Positions 7,616 to 16,598 are shown, counted from the stretch's first letter. The stretch is DNA of 64,000 nucleotides from Gracilibacillus alcaliphilus (GCF_016909015.1 NZ_JAFBFA010000001.1:1-64000), one strand, 5' to 3'. Translations and numbers: made by a program. The notes: a model not told the origin generated them from the sequence alone.

Positions 7616-8971
7616 ATGGCTGAAAAGCTACTGAAAACCGTAGGTCTATTTACACTTGGTTGCAAAGTCAATCATTACGAAACAGAGGGGATATGGCAGA
7701 AATTCAAGACTGCCGGCTATGAACGTGTCGATTTTGATCATCATGCCGATGTTTATGTGATTAATACATGTACCGTAACCAATACTGGGGATAAGAAAAG
7801 CCGGCAAATTATCCGCCGGGCTATTCGTCATAACCCAGAGGCTATTGTTTGTGTAACTGGCTGCTACGCACAGACATCACCAGGAGAGATAATGGAGATC
7901 CCAGGTGTAGATATCGTTGTGGGTACACAAGACCGCGGTAAAATGATTCAATACATTGAAGAACACCAGGAACACCGCCAACCGATTAATGGTGTAGCTA
8001 ATATAATGAAAAATCGAATATTTGAAGAAATGGATGTACCGCAATTTTCAGATCGTACACGTGCTTCACTGAAAATCCAAGAGGGATGTAACAATTTCTG
8101 TACCTTCTGTATTATCCCCTGGTCCAGAGGGTTATTACGTTCCCGTGATCCGGAGAACGTTATCAAACAAGCACGTCAATTAGTTGAGTCAGGCTATAAA
8201 GAAATTGTGCTGACAGGTATTCATACTGCCGGCTATGGGGAAGATATGAAAGATTATAATTTTGCCCAATTATTGCGTGAGTTAGAGACAAAAGTGCCTG
8301 GCTTAAGAAGGATCCGTATTTCCTCTATTGAAGCCAGTCAAATTACAGATGAAGTGATCGAGGTGTTGGACGCTTCAGAGAAAATCGTTCCGCATTTGCA
8401 CATCCCGCTGCAATCAGGTTCTGACACAGTACTTGCCCGGATGCGACGTAAATATACAACAGAATTTTATAAGCAGCGAGTAGCAAAAATTCAAAGGGCT
8501 CTGCCGCATTTAGCGATCACATCCGATGTTATTGTTGGTTTCCCAGGTGAAACAGAGCAAGAATTCCAGGAAACAGTTGATTTCATTAAAGAGATTGGTT
8601 ATTCTGAGTTGCATGTATTTCCTTTTTCACGCAGGACAGGAACACCAGCGGCAAGAATGGATAATCAAGTAGATGAAGAAGTTAAAAACCAACGTGTACA
8701 AGCATTAGTAGAGCAATCCAACCAGCAAGCACTTGCTTATGCTAAACAATATGAACAGGAAGTAGTGGAAGTTATTCCAGAGGAAACATTTGATGACGAT
8801 AACCCAGATATCTTAGTAGGGTACTCTGATAATTATTTGAAAGTGAAATTTGAGGGAAGCCGTGATCTAATAGGTGAGATTGTGCGTGTAAAGATTGACA
8901 AGGCCGGCTATCCATACAGTGAAGGTACTTTTGTTCGCATCATGGATGATTCAACAGTTTCTTCTATATAA
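7616..8971 (+). CDS. mtaB: tRNA t6A37 methylthiotransferase MtaB
   Basis: This 451-residue radical-SAM enzyme adds a methylthio group to threonylcarbamoyl-adenosine 37 of ANN-reading tRNAs. The N-terminal UPF0004 domain carries the three auxiliary-cluster cysteines in TLGCKVNHYETE, NTCTVTN and VTGCYAQ. The radical-SAM motif CNNFCTFC lies near residue 158, and a C-terminal TRAM-like domain follows. The length is normal. In relatives it follows dnaJ-prmA-rsmE; here only broken genes lie upstream, and a decayed copy of its 5' end sits 2.9 kb to the left (4594-4755). The start ATG follows GAAAGGATGA. rpsU follows behind its own promoter. Confidence 0.96.
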   Translation: MAEKLLKTVGLFTLGCKVNHYETEGIWQKFKTAGYERVDFDHHADVYVINTCTVTNTGDKKSRQIIRRAIRHNPEAIVCVTGCYAQTSPGEIMEIPGVDIVVGTQDRGKMIQYIEEHQEHRQPINGVANIMKNRIFEEMDVPQFSDRTRASLKIQEGCNNFCTFCIIPWSRGLLRSRDPENVIKQARQLVESGYKEIVLTGIHTAGYGEDMKDYNFAQLLRELETKVPGLRRIRISSIEASQITDEVIEVLDASEKIVPHLHIPLQSGSDTVLARMRRKYTTEFYKQRVAKIQRALPHLAITSDVIVGFPGETEQEFQETVDFIKEIGYSELHVFPFSRRTGTPAARMDNQVDEEVKNQRVQALVEQSNQQALAYAKQYEQEVVEVIPEETFDDDNPDILVGYSDNYLKVKFEGSRDLIGEIVRVKIDKAGYPYSEGTFVRIMDDSTVSSI

Positions 8972-9034
8972 TCTGAGACAAAGTAAATGATCTTCCTTTC
9001 ATCAAAAAGGAAACCATAGTCCCTTACCTAAGTG

Positions 9035-9079
9035 GATGGCACTCTCTTTCTAAACAAAACATATAAAGGGAGTGCCATC
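9035..9079 (+). terminator. Hairpin after mtaB
   Basis: A perfect 10-bp stem, GATGGCACTC/GAGTGCCATC, is extended by CTTT/AAAG. No strong T run follows, so termination may be weak. It is the only notable structure in the 390-bp gap apart from the rpsU promoter. Confidence 0.5.
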
Positions 9080-9264
9080 TCTGTGCGTATTCAAGACAAC
9101 TTACTTCTTTTTGAAAAACCATTTCGATTTCGACCTGATAATGGTGATAATTTCTATTTATAGTATGAACAACAGCCTTTCTGAACGGAATTCAAAAAAA
9201 TTTTTACTTTTTTTAATAATGATAGATAAATATAGTTTAATCGCTATTTTCTTGTGTATACCTG

Positions 9265-9293
9265 TTGACCAACTAAAGGGGTTATATTATAAT
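9265..9293 (+). promoter_or_regulatory. Sigma-A promoter of rpsU-yqeY
   Basis: TTGACC (9265-9270), exactly 17 bp, then TATAAT (9288-9293), about 70 bp upstream of rpsU. Confidence 0.75.
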
Positions 9294-9365
9294 TGCAAGG
9301 AGACATATGTATTTTAATGTATGTTGTATTAATTTGTTGTTTGCTTCGGAGGGAGGGAAATTTGC

Positions 9366-9542
9366 ATGTCTAACACAACTCGCGTTCGTAAAAACGAGTC
9401 ACTAGAAGATGCTCTTCGTCGCTTTAAACGTAGTGTATCAAAGTCTGGTACATTATCAGAATACCGTAAGCGTGAATTTTATGAAAAACCTAGTGTACGC
9501 CGTAAGAAAAAATCAGAGGCCGCTAGAAAGCGTAAATTTTAA
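9366..9542 (+). CDS. rpsU: 30S ribosomal protein S21
   Basis: A 58-residue, very basic protein reading MSNTTRVRKNESLEDALRRF and ending RKKKSEAARKRKF, the standard S21 sequence of Bacillales. S21 binds the small subunit near the 16S 3' end and affects initiation; in B. subtilis its loss alters motility and biofilm behaviour. The start follows a long GGAGGGAGGG ribosome site. A consensus promoter lies at 9265. yqeY starts 14 nt downstream, so the pair is co-transcribed. Confidence 0.96.
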   Translation: MSNTTRVRKNESLEDALRRFKRSVSKSGTLSEYRKREFYEKPSVRRKKKSEAARKRKF

Positions 9543-9556
9543 AGAAGGTGTAAGCA

Positions 9557-10003
9557 GTGGCGATCGTTGAACTATTAAACGAAGATATGAAACAGGCGAT
9601 GAAGAAGAAAGAAAAGTTAAGATTAGGTGTTATTCGTATGGTGAAAGCTGCGATGCAGAATGAGGCCATCAAGTTACAAACAGATTCATTGTCTGAGGAA
9701 GAAGAATTAACCGTTTTGGCAAGAGAGCTAAAGCAACGAAAAGATTCCCTCCACGAATTTAAACAAGCTGGGCGCGACGATCTGGTAAGTCAGTTGGAAG
9801 AAGAAATTGTCGTTATTCAAGCTTATATGCCAGAACAACTTTCAGAAGAAGAACTAGAAGAAATTGTTGTTCAAACGATCAATGAAGTGCAAGCCCAATC
9901 TAAAAAAGATATGGGGAAAGTAATGAGCAGCTTGATGCCAAAAGTAAAAGGTAAGGCAGATGGCGCAAGAGTGAATCAATTGGTTCAAAAGAACTTATCA
10001 TAA
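9557..10003 (+). CDS. yqeY: GatB/YqeY domain protein
   Basis: A 148-residue, all-helical cytoplasmic protein of the YqeY family, related to the tail domain of GatB in the tRNA amidotransferase. The start is GTG after AAAGAAGGTG. Typical features are the N-terminal LLNEDMKQAMKKKEKLRL and the motif AYMPEQLSEEEL near residue 95. The family is thought to bind tRNA, but its exact role is unknown. The rpsU-yqeY pairing is conserved, often next to dnaG/sigA-type macromolecular synthesis genes. A clear terminator follows. Confidence 0.93.
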   Translation: MAIVELLNEDMKQAMKKKEKLRLGVIRMVKAAMQNEAIKLQTDSLSEEEELTVLARELKQRKDSLHEFKQAGRDDLVSQLEEEIVVIQAYMPEQLSEEELEEIVVQTINEVQAQSKKDMGKVMSSLMPKVKGKADGARVNQLVQKNLS

Positions 10004-10032
10004 AATGAACAGAACGTATTCATTCACCCAAG

Positions 10033-10066
10033 AACCCTTGGCTAATTACAGCTGAGGGTTTTTTAT
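10033..10066 (+). terminator. Terminator of rpsU-yqeY
   Basis: AACCCT/AGGGTT with an inner GGCT/AGCT stem and a TTTTTT tail, 30 nt after the yqeY stop. Confidence 0.8.
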
Positions 10067-10165
10067 TATGGCACCAATGAGCAGCTCACCTCATCACTCG
10101 TTTTGATATCCCTTTCTTGTCGATGATGTTTGTGTTAAAATCAGTTTATCGGAATATCTTTTTTT

Positions 10166-10192
10166 TGAAACCAATGATACATAGGATACGTA
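10166..10192 (+). promoter_or_regulatory. Sigma-W-type promoter of yqeZ-floA
   Basis: TGAAAC (10166-10171), 17 bp, CGTA (10189-10192) within CGTATAA fits the extracytoplasmic sigma-W consensus. In B. subtilis the yqeZ-floA-yqfB operon is a known sigma-W target, so a conserved envelope-stress response is expected. Confidence 0.7.
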
Positions 10193-10237
10193 TAAGGGGT
10201 AGGTGGCGGAAAGATTAGATAGAAGGGAGGAACATGC

Positions 10238-11569
10238 TTGAAGAAGCTCCTTTTTGTATGGTGCACCGTTTTGCTGTCAGTAAGTTTTTTCATGTTTGCT
10301 CCATCTAACCACGCTTCAGCAGAGGAGGATGGCCAAGGTAAGCTGGTGTATGTCATCCCGATTGTTGATGAAGTAGAGCGCGGATTGGAAGCATTTGTGA
10401 AACGAACCACCTCAGAAGCAGTCGAGGCAAATGCGGATCATGTCATATTTGAAATCAATACACCGGGCGGCCGTGTCGATGCAGCAGAGAATATTGGTGA
10501 AATATTGCAGGATTTGGAGATAGAAACATCTTCTTTTATCACGGTAAGGGCTTTGTCAGCTGGTTCTTATATCGCCTTAAATACGGACAATATTTTTATG
10601 AAGCCGCAAACTAGTATGGGGGCAAGCGGTGTTATTACTGGTGATGGCAATGCAGCTGATAAGAAGGCTCAATCGGCTTGGCTGGCTAGTATGAGAGGTG
10701 CAGCGGCCTCTAAAGACAGGGACCCTTTATATGCGGAAGCAATGGCCAATGAGCAGATCGATTTACCGGAGTATGGCGCTCCAGTGGGTGAGTTTTTGAC
10801 CTTAGATGCCAATAATGCAGTTGAAGTTGGATACGCAGAGGCGATTGTCAGTCACCGCACGGAATTATTACATGAATTATCTCTATCAGGTGCAGAAGTT
10901 GTCGAAACAAGCCCGACTGTTGCGGAAGGGATAGCACGATTTCTAACGCATCCAGTCGTTGTTCCAATCTTATTATCCCTCGCTAGTATTGGCATAATCG
11001 TTGAACTTTACTCACCTGGGTTCGGTATACCTGGCTCCATTGGAATAGCTTCACTTATCTTTTACTTTTATGGTCATATGGTAGCTGGTTTGGCAGGCTA
11101 CGAAACATTGTTATTACTTCTGCTCGGAATTGTCTTGATTATTCTTGAGATCTTTACACCGGGAGGCATCTTAGGCTTCCTTGGTTTAGGTGCAATAGTT
11201 GGTGCGTTGTTTATGTCATCTGATGATGTAGGTCATATGGCGATGAGTATTGCTATTGCACTAGTTGCGAGTATTATTGTAGCCGTTGTGTTATTCAAAA
11301 CGATTGGTTTAGAGAAAGGTATTTTCCGAAAAGTTATTTTATCCGATCCTACAGCCGCAGAGTTAGGTTATGTATCGACCGTAAACCGTAATGAATTAAT
11401 CGGTAGAGAAGGAGTTACAGCTACACCGCTTCGTACGGCAGGAACAGCAGTCTTTGATAACGAGAGGCTTGATGTCGTTTCTGATGGAGGCTTTATTAAT
11501 GCCGATGTACCTGTTAAAATCATAAAAGTGGAAGGTTCGCGTATAGTAGTAAGTGAAATAAAACGCTAG
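10238..11569 (+). CDS. yqeZ: NfeD-family membrane serine protease YqeZ
   Basis: A 443-residue protein with an N-terminal signal/anchor, a ClpP-like protease domain (residues about 35-230), four to five TM segments (about 235-360) and a C-terminal OB-fold NfeD domain. The conserved block ALSAGSYIAL and the following TSMGASGVITGDG hold the likely nucleophile region. Long NfeD proteins work with flotillin/stomatin partners in membrane microdomains. The TTG start follows AGAAGGGAGG; an ATG at 10234 is in another frame. It is the first gene of an operon with two floA copies behind a sigma-W-type promoter. Confidence 0.92.
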   Translation: MKKLLFVWCTVLLSVSFFMFAPSNHASAEEDGQGKLVYVIPIVDEVERGLEAFVKRTTSEAVEANADHVIFEINTPGGRVDAAENIGEILQDLEIETSSFITVRALSAGSYIALNTDNIFMKPQTSMGASGVITGDGNAADKKAQSAWLASMRGAAASKDRDPLYAEAMANEQIDLPEYGAPVGEFLTLDANNAVEVGYAEAIVSHRTELLHELSLSGAEVVETSPTVAEGIARFLTHPVVVPILLSLASIGIIVELYSPGFGIPGSIGIASLIFYFYGHMVAGLAGYETLLLLLLGIVLIILEIFTPGGILGFLGLGAIVGALFMSSDDVGHMAMSIAIALVASIIVAVVLFKTIGLEKGIFRKVILSDPTAAELGYVSTVNRNELIGREGVTATPLRTAGTAVFDNERLDVVSDGGFINADVPVKIIKVEGSRIVVSEIKR

Positions 11570-11589
11570 ATAGTAGGTGAAAATACTAT

Positions 11590-11970
11590 ATGGATGGAAG
11601 TTTAATTTTGTCCATTATTATTGTTATTGCGGTTATCATTCTTTTTAGTTTTATACCAGTAACGCTATGGATCAGTGCGCTGGCTGCAGGGGTGAAGGTA
11701 AGTATCTTTACACTAGTAGGGATGCGTTTAAGAAGGATTGCACCATCACATGTAATTTATCCATTAATTATGGCACATAAAGCAGGAATTGAGGTAACCG
11801 TCAAGCAGCTGGAAAGCCACTTCTTAGCAGGCGGTAACGTCGACCAAGTGGTTAATGCATTGATTGCAGCCAAACGAGCAAAGATTGAATTAAGCTTTGA
11901 GCGTTGTGCATCGATGGACTTAGATGGCCAAAATGTATTAGAAGCAGTGAAAATGAGAGCGTCCCAGTAG
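11590..11970 (+). CDS. Truncated FloA paralogue (membrane anchor and first half only)
   Basis: This 126-residue frame matches residues 10 to 135 of the full FloA encoded 117 bp downstream. It has the N-terminal membrane hairpin, SALAAGVKVSIFTLVGMRLR and the FLAGGNVDxVVNALIAA region. It stops after KMRASQ, where FloA continues QMSVNP, and so lacks most of the SPFH-like domain and the coiled coil. A 69-bp block (11668-11736) is identical to 12183-12251 in floA; other parts differ by many silent and some coding changes. This points to an older tandem duplication with gene conversion or selection. The ribosome site (TAGGTGA) is weak. It may be a decaying copy or a short regulator of FloA assembly. 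Confidence 0.75.
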   Translation: MDGSLILSIIIVIAVIILFSFIPVTLWISALAAGVKVSIFTLVGMRLRRIAPSHVIYPLIMAHKAGIEVTVKQLESHFLAGGNVDQVVNALIAAKRAKIELSFERCASMDLDGQNVLEAVKMRASQ

Positions 11971-12086
11971 GCAACCGTTGGACTGGTTACTAATAGTGCA
12001 GTAAACAGAGGTTATTCAGAAGCGACTGGCCATCATTGCATGGAACGCTTGAAAATAAAACAATAGATATAAGGAGGAAATATCGT

Positions 12087-13085
12087 ATGAACAATGATTT
12101 AGATATTATTATTCCCATAATTATTATTGGTCTAATTGTAATTGCAGTAGCCATTCTCTTTACTTTTATTCCAGTAATGCTGTGGATCAGTGCGCTGGCT
12201 GCAGGGGTGAAGGTAAGTATCTTTACACTAGTAGGGATGCGTTTAAGAAGGGTTGTACCATCACGTGTAATCAATCCTTTAATCAAGGCACATAAAGCGG
12301 GAATTGGGGTTACCACCAATCAGCTGGAGAGTCACTTTTTAGCAGGCGGTAACGTAGACCGAGTGGTAAATGCATTGATTGCTGCCCAACGTGCAAATAT
12401 TGAATTAAGCTTTGAACGTTGTGCGGCGATTGACTTAGCAGGCCGGGATGTATTAGAAGCCGTACAAATGAGTGTAAATCCAAAAGTAATTGAGACACCT
12501 TTTATTGCTGGTATTGCAATGGATGGTATTGAAGTGAAGGCATTAGCGCGTATTACCGTTCGAGCTAACATTGACCGCTTAGTCGGTGGTGCTGGTGAAG
12601 AAACCATTATTGCCCGTGTAGGTGAGGGTGTGGTAAGTACGATTGGTAGCTCGGATGCTCATACACAAGTTTTAGAAAATCCAGATATGATCTCTCAAAC
12701 CGTATTAAGTAAAGGTCTTGATTCTGGTACAGCTTTTGAAATTCTCTCGATTGATATTGCCGATGTGGATATCGGTAAGAACATTGGTGCGATCCTGCAA
12801 ACAGATCAAGCCGAGGCAGACAAGAATATTGCCCAAGCAAAAGCCGAAGAACGCCGTGCCATGGCCGTTGCACAAGAGCAAGAAATGGTTGCAAAGGTTC
12901 AGGAAATGCGCGCGAAAGTTGTGGAGGCAGAGGCAGAAGTGCCGCAAGCCTTGGCAGAAGCATTACGTTCTGGCAAAATGGGTGTTATGGATTATATGAA
13001 TTATCAGAATATCGATGCCGATACAGATATGCGTGAGTCTATCGGTAAGCTGACTGAAAACGATAATGATGAAAATGACAAGTAA
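12087..13085 (+). CDS. floA: Flotillin-like protein FloA
   Basis: A 332-residue scaffold protein of functional membrane microdomains. The order is an N-terminal hydrophobic anchor (residues 6-27), a membrane-skirting region, an SPFH-like domain, and an Ala/Glu-rich coiled coil (about 235-300) that drives oligomerisation. The tail is acidic (ENDNDENDK). The length matches B. subtilis FloA. The ATG follows TAAGGAGG, so the longer frame beginning upstream is not used. It lies behind yqeZ and a truncated paralogue and before the yqfB-position gene. It is likely part of the sigma-W regulated unit and would cooperate with the NfeD protein YqeZ. Confidence 0.95.
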   Translation: MNNDLDIIIPIIIIGLIVIAVAILFTFIPVMLWISALAAGVKVSIFTLVGMRLRRVVPSRVINPLIKAHKAGIGVTTNQLESHFLAGGNVDRVVNALIAAQRANIELSFERCAAIDLAGRDVLEAVQMSVNPKVIETPFIAGIAMDGIEVKALARITVRANIDRLVGGAGEETIIARVGEGVVSTIGSSDAHTQVLENPDMISQTVLSKGLDSGTAFEILSIDIADVDIGKNIGAILQTDQAEADKNIAQAKAEERRAMAVAQEQEMVAKVQEMRAKVVEAEAEVPQALAEALRSGKMGVMDYMNYQNIDADTDMRESIGKLTENDNDENDK

Positions 13086-13139
13086 GTATGAATTCTCCTA
13101 TCCATTATCTGATAGGCAGTCTTTGAAAGGAAGATGCTG

Positions 13140-13688
13140 ATGGAAGGAATATTTAGTTTTATCATTCCGATCCTTGTATTCATATTCTGGATTATGAATA
13201 TGAGTAAGCAGCGTGAGGAACAACAGAAGCAGCAACAAGCCCGTCGGCCTAAAACGGTGCAGCAGCAACAAAACCATCAATCTCAGACGGCCCAACGATC
13301 AACCTATCAGACACAGACTCAAGACCAGGAGCGTTGGAAACAGGAAGCTGAAGAAATGATGGCGCGATCCGGACAGGAAATAGGTCGTATAGGCGAGGAT
13401 CCTTATACCAAACAAAAACGGGATCAAATGGAAGACTTAAAAGACAAACTGAAACAAGCAAGGAAAATGCGTGAACAGACGCAAAATGATAAGGTAATTA
13501 AGTATCAGGAGCTGGAAGGCAAGCTTGATCAGAAAGTGAACAAGTCCAATCCGAAGGTATATGAAGGTACCTTCTCGATTAAAAACAATTTGACAAGTAA
13601 AGGTATTGCCCAAGGCATTATCATGTCAGAAGTCTTAGGCCCGCCAAGAGCCTATCAAAAAAGACGCTATGGACGTTTTAACCGCTAG
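13140..13688 (+). CDS. Single-TM protein in the yqfB position
   Basis: A 182-residue protein with one N-terminal TM segment (residues 3-20), then a long Gln/Arg-rich, highly polar and probably coiled-coil region (25-125). The basic C-terminal block GTFSIKNNLTSKGIAQGIIM is likely the conserved core. I chose the ATG at 13140 because GAAAGGAAG is then 7-8 nt away; the ATG at 13134 is too close. It occupies the place of yqfB, the third gene of the B. subtilis sigma-W operon with yqeZ and floA. The function is unknown; a scaffold-associated membrane protein is inferred from context. Confidence 0.7.
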   Translation: MEGIFSFIIPILVFIFWIMNMSKQREEQQKQQQARRPKTVQQQQNHQSQTAQRSTYQTQTQDQERWKQEAEEMMARSGQEIGRIGEDPYTKQKRDQMEDLKDKLKQARKMREQTQNDKVIKYQELEGKLDQKVNKSNPKVYEGTFSIKNNLTSKGIAQGIIMSEVLGPPRAYQKRRYGRFNR

Positions 13689-13743
13689 TCAAAAAAGATT
13701 GGATGGATTACTTCTTAATCAAACTGTAACATGATTTTCGGAA

Positions 13744-13785
13744 AATCGGAGGCAGATCTACAGCAGATCAGCTTCCGATTTTTTT
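13744..13785 (+). terminator. Terminator of the yqeZ-floA operon
   Basis: AATCGGA(G)GC paired with GC(T)TCCGATT, then seven T, about 55 nt after the last stop codon. The following 300 bp (13790-14090) hold no gene or clear structure. Confidence 0.85.
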
Positions 13786-14090
13786 GTTGTACTATAGGAA
13801 AGCATAAAAGTTTATGGATTATAGTATAAAAAACTAAGGCTGAATCATTACGAGCCATTCCTCTATATAACGACCTCTTCTATATTTACCTCCTAAATGA
13901 GTTATCCGGATCGTGATAAATGACTCTCCTTCTATATGTTTGCAAAGCATGTATAGCTGTCGTTTTACCTCGTATATTGTTAGCGCATTCCCCTTTAATT
14001 TAGATAACAAACTTTTAAATGCACGTATAATTCAATGTTCTTATTCCTTATTCCATTCATAGAATAAAATGGAGGGGAGGCTCAGATTTA

Positions 14091-14375
14091 GTGAAGAAAA
14101 ATAAACTCAAAGAGAGCATCATGCGTTCGATTACACAGATATTTGATCTGCCTTCTGAGGTCACCTTAAAGCTACCGCGTATAACAACGATAGGAACAAT
14201 TCATGCCTATATTGAAAATCATCAAGGCCTTATTATTTTTTCTTCTGAAGAATTATTACTAAAAGTTCATCAAGGGCATGTCCGCATCAAAGGCAAAGGC
14301 TTTGTGTTAAAAATGATGATTGCCCAAGATATTTTATTAGAGGGCGAAATTAGTGGAATTTATTACGAGAAATAA
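14091..14375 (+). CDS. yqfC: Sporulation protein YqfC
   Basis: A 94-residue protein of the YqfC family, found only in spore formers and expressed in the mother cell under sigma-E in B. subtilis. The GTG start follows GGAGGGGAGG. The conserved core includes FDLPSEVTLKLPRITTIG and IKGKGFVLKMM. It is probably a small beta-rich protein with no membrane segment. It lies 23 nt upstream of yqfD, as in other Bacillaceae, and the pair opens the yqfCD-phoH-pgpH-ybeY-dgkA cluster. The molecular role is not known. Confidence 0.92.
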   Translation: MKKNKLKESIMRSITQIFDLPSEVTLKLPRITTIGTIHAYIENHQGLIIFSSEELLLKVHQGHVRIKGKGFVLKMMIAQDILLEGEISGIYYEK

Positions 14376-14398
14376 AGCAAGGAGCCGGAGGGACGTAC

Positions 14399-15601
14399 AT
14401 GTTTTTTATCAAAAAAAATTGGTTGACTGGGTATATTACGATTGTGGTGAAAGGAGCACATCCAGAACTTTTTTTTCAAATATTAGCAAAGCACCAAATT
14501 ATGTCATGGAATATTATCAAACATGATAAAGAGACTGCGTGTGGTAGAATAAAGTTAGCAGATGTAATGAAAGTACGGCAGATCAGGCGAAAGACGAGAT
14601 ATAAATTATCCTTTGGGAGCCGGAAAGGCCTGCCATTTACAATGAAACAGCTGAATCAGAAGCGACCGTTAATTATTGGCTTTCTTGTCGTGATTATATT
14701 TATTTTCATGCTTTCTAATCTAATCTGGAGAGTGGATATTACCGGGCTTGATGCAGAGATCGAGGAAAAGGTAAGTCAGCAACTAGAGGAATATGGTGTC
14801 AAAACGGGTAATTTTCAATGGAATGTAACCTCACCAGGGAATATTCAAAAGCAATTACTGGCTGATATCCCTGAATTATTGTGGGTCGGTGTAAAAAGAA
14901 CAGGGTCAGCTTATCATCTAGAGGGCGTAGAGAAGACAATCGTAGAAAAAGAAGAGCCCACTCCTCCGGGGCATTTGGTGGCAACCAAAGAGGGGGTAGT
15001 GGCAAACTTATTTATTTCAAAGGGACAACCTATGGTCCAAACCAATGATGTCGTATATCCAGGTGATATCTTGGTTTCCGGTTTTCTTCATTCATCAGAT
15101 GAAGAGGATACGAATTCAGGCACGATTGTCGGTGCAGAAGGGGAAGTGTTTGCTGAGGTTTGGTACAAATCAGAAGTAACGGTTCCAATGGAACAAGAAC
15201 TACAGTTAATGAAAGGGATAAACGAAAAAAAACATTATTTACAATTCAAAGATATTGTTTTACCCATTTGGAATTTTAAACAGCCTTCTTTTTCCGAATA
15301 TCAAATTGAATCAGAAGAAAAAGATTTTTACTTCCTTAAGTGGAAATTACCGGTCACCTATACGAAGAAGACGATCTATCAGACAGAAATCACCAAACAG
15401 CAAATGGAAGCGGAACAAGCAAGAAAGATAGCCTTGGCACAGGCTCGCAGAGAATTAAGCAGGACAACTCCTCCAAAAACAAAAATAATAGATGAAAAAG
15501 TTTTGCACGAATCGGCAGAGAATGGTAAAGTTAAATTAACTTTGTATTACTCAGTACTGGAAAACATTGCAACGAAACAACCTATTAGTCAAGGAGATTG
15601 A
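14399..15601 (+). CDS. yqfD: Sporulation protein YqfD
   Basis: A 400-residue membrane protein of the YqfD (stage IV sporulation) family. An N-terminal cytoplasmic domain of about 95 residues is followed by a TM segment (about 97-117, IIGFLVVIIFIFML) and a large extracytoplasmic part with a POTRA-like start. The tail contains a Glu/Gln/Ala helix (about 340-365). Sigma-E control is known in B. subtilis and the family is spore-former specific. The ATG follows GCCGGAGGGA. Its stop overlaps the phoH leader (TGA at 15599). The role is in engulfed-forespore maturation; the mechanism is unknown. Confidence 0.93.
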   Translation: MFFIKKNWLTGYITIVVKGAHPELFFQILAKHQIMSWNIIKHDKETACGRIKLADVMKVRQIRRKTRYKLSFGSRKGLPFTMKQLNQKRPLIIGFLVVIIFIFMLSNLIWRVDITGLDAEIEEKVSQQLEEYGVKTGNFQWNVTSPGNIQKQLLADIPELLWVGVKRTGSAYHLEGVEKTIVEKEEPTPPGHLVATKEGVVANLFISKGQPMVQTNDVVYPGDILVSGFLHSSDEEDTNSGTIVGAEGEVFAEVWYKSEVTVPMEQELQLMKGINEKKHYLQFKDIVLPIWNFKQPSFSEYQIESEEKDFYFLKWKLPVTYTKKTIYQTEITKQQMEAEQARKIALAQARRELSRTTPPKTKIIDEKVLHESAENGKVKLTLYYSVLENIATKQPISQGD

Positions 15602-15603
15602 AT

Positions 15604-16557
15604 ATGACAGAAGATTTAAAAATAATTGATTTACACCTAGAAAATCCAAATGAGGCATTAGCTTTATTTGGTACAGAAGACCGCCATTTGAAACAACTGG
15701 AAGAACAATTACAAGTATCAATCACATCCAGGGGAGAGCAAATCAGTGTTTCAGGCGATACTCATGATATAGCAGTGATTCAAGATGTCCTAAATGGTTT
15801 GTTGGCTATTATTAGAAAAGGCATTACCATTTCTGAGCGGGATGTTGTTTATGCAGTAGATCTTGCAAAGAAAGATAAAATTGATCAATTGGCAACGTTA
15901 TTTGAAGATGAAATTACCAAAAATGCTAAAGGAAAGTCGATTCGCGTAAAAACCCTAGGGCAGCGCCATTATCTGCAATCGATTAAGCAAAATGATATGG
16001 TGTTTGGAATAGGGCCTGCAGGTACTGGGAAAACCTATTTAGCTGTCGTTATGGCCGTACATGCATTGAAGAACGGCAAGGTAAAGAAGATCATTCTTAC
16101 ACGTCCGGCAGTGGAGGCAGGGGAAAGCCTTGGCTTCCTGCCAGGAGACCTGAAGGAGAAGGTTGACCCTTATTTAAGGCCGTTATATGACGCCTTGCAT
16201 GATGTGTTGGGAGCCGAACATACTACACGGCTTATTGAACGCGGAACGATCGAAATAGCGCCTCTTGCCTATATGAGAGGACGTACATTAGACGATGCCT
16301 TTGTTATTTTAGATGAGGCACAAAACACAACAAATGCCCAAATGAAAATGTTCCTGACCAGACTTGGATTTGGTTCTAAAATGGTGATTACCGGAGACGT
16401 CACGCAAATAGATCTGCCCAAAGGAGTTAAGTCAGGTTTGATAGAGGCTAAGCAGAAGCTGGTGGATGTGAAGGGGATTGGTTTAGTTTATTTATCCCAA
16501 TCTGACGTGGTACGCCATCCAATTGTACAAAAAATTATTGAAGCATATGAAGACTAA
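15604..16557 (+). CDS. phoH: PhoH family ATPase
   Basis: A 317-residue cytoplasmic P-loop protein. Walker A GPAGTGKTYLA lies near residue 138, Walker B VILDEAQNT near 236, and a KH-like N-terminal region covers about residues 10-80. PhoH proteins are thought to act on RNA. The ATG at 15604 is chosen because AAGGAG is 8 nt upstream; the TTG at 15598 is too near. Conserved neighbours pgpH and ybeY follow, and the link with YbeY (rRNA maturation) suggests an RNA-processing role. Despite the name it is not a phosphate-regulon gene in Bacillus, and no Pho box is seen here. Confidence 0.94.
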   Translation: MTEDLKIIDLHLENPNEALALFGTEDRHLKQLEEQLQVSITSRGEQISVSGDTHDIAVIQDVLNGLLAIIRKGITISERDVVYAVDLAKKDKIDQLATLFEDEITKNAKGKSIRVKTLGQRHYLQSIKQNDMVFGIGPAGTGKTYLAVVMAVHALKNGKVKKIILTRPAVEAGESLGFLPGDLKEKVDPYLRPLYDALHDVLGAEHTTRLIERGTIEIAPLAYMRGRTLDDAFVILDEAQNTTNAQMKMFLTRLGFGSKMVITGDVTQIDLPKGVKSGLIEAKQKLVDVKGIGLVYLSQSDVVRHPIVQKIIEAYED

Positions 16558-16598
16558 TCACGGGGTAAAGATAGAGTACAGAAATGAGGGGAGAATCG

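Noticed and set aside
9072..9317. 81-residue plus-strand frame between mtaB and rpsU
   Set aside because: It runs across the rpsU promoter, has no ribosome site and has random-looking Phe/Ile-rich composition.
12607..12963. Minus-strand frames opposite floA (Leu/Pro/His-rich)
   Set aside because: They are the antisense of the Ala/Glu/Gln-rich coiled-coil codons.
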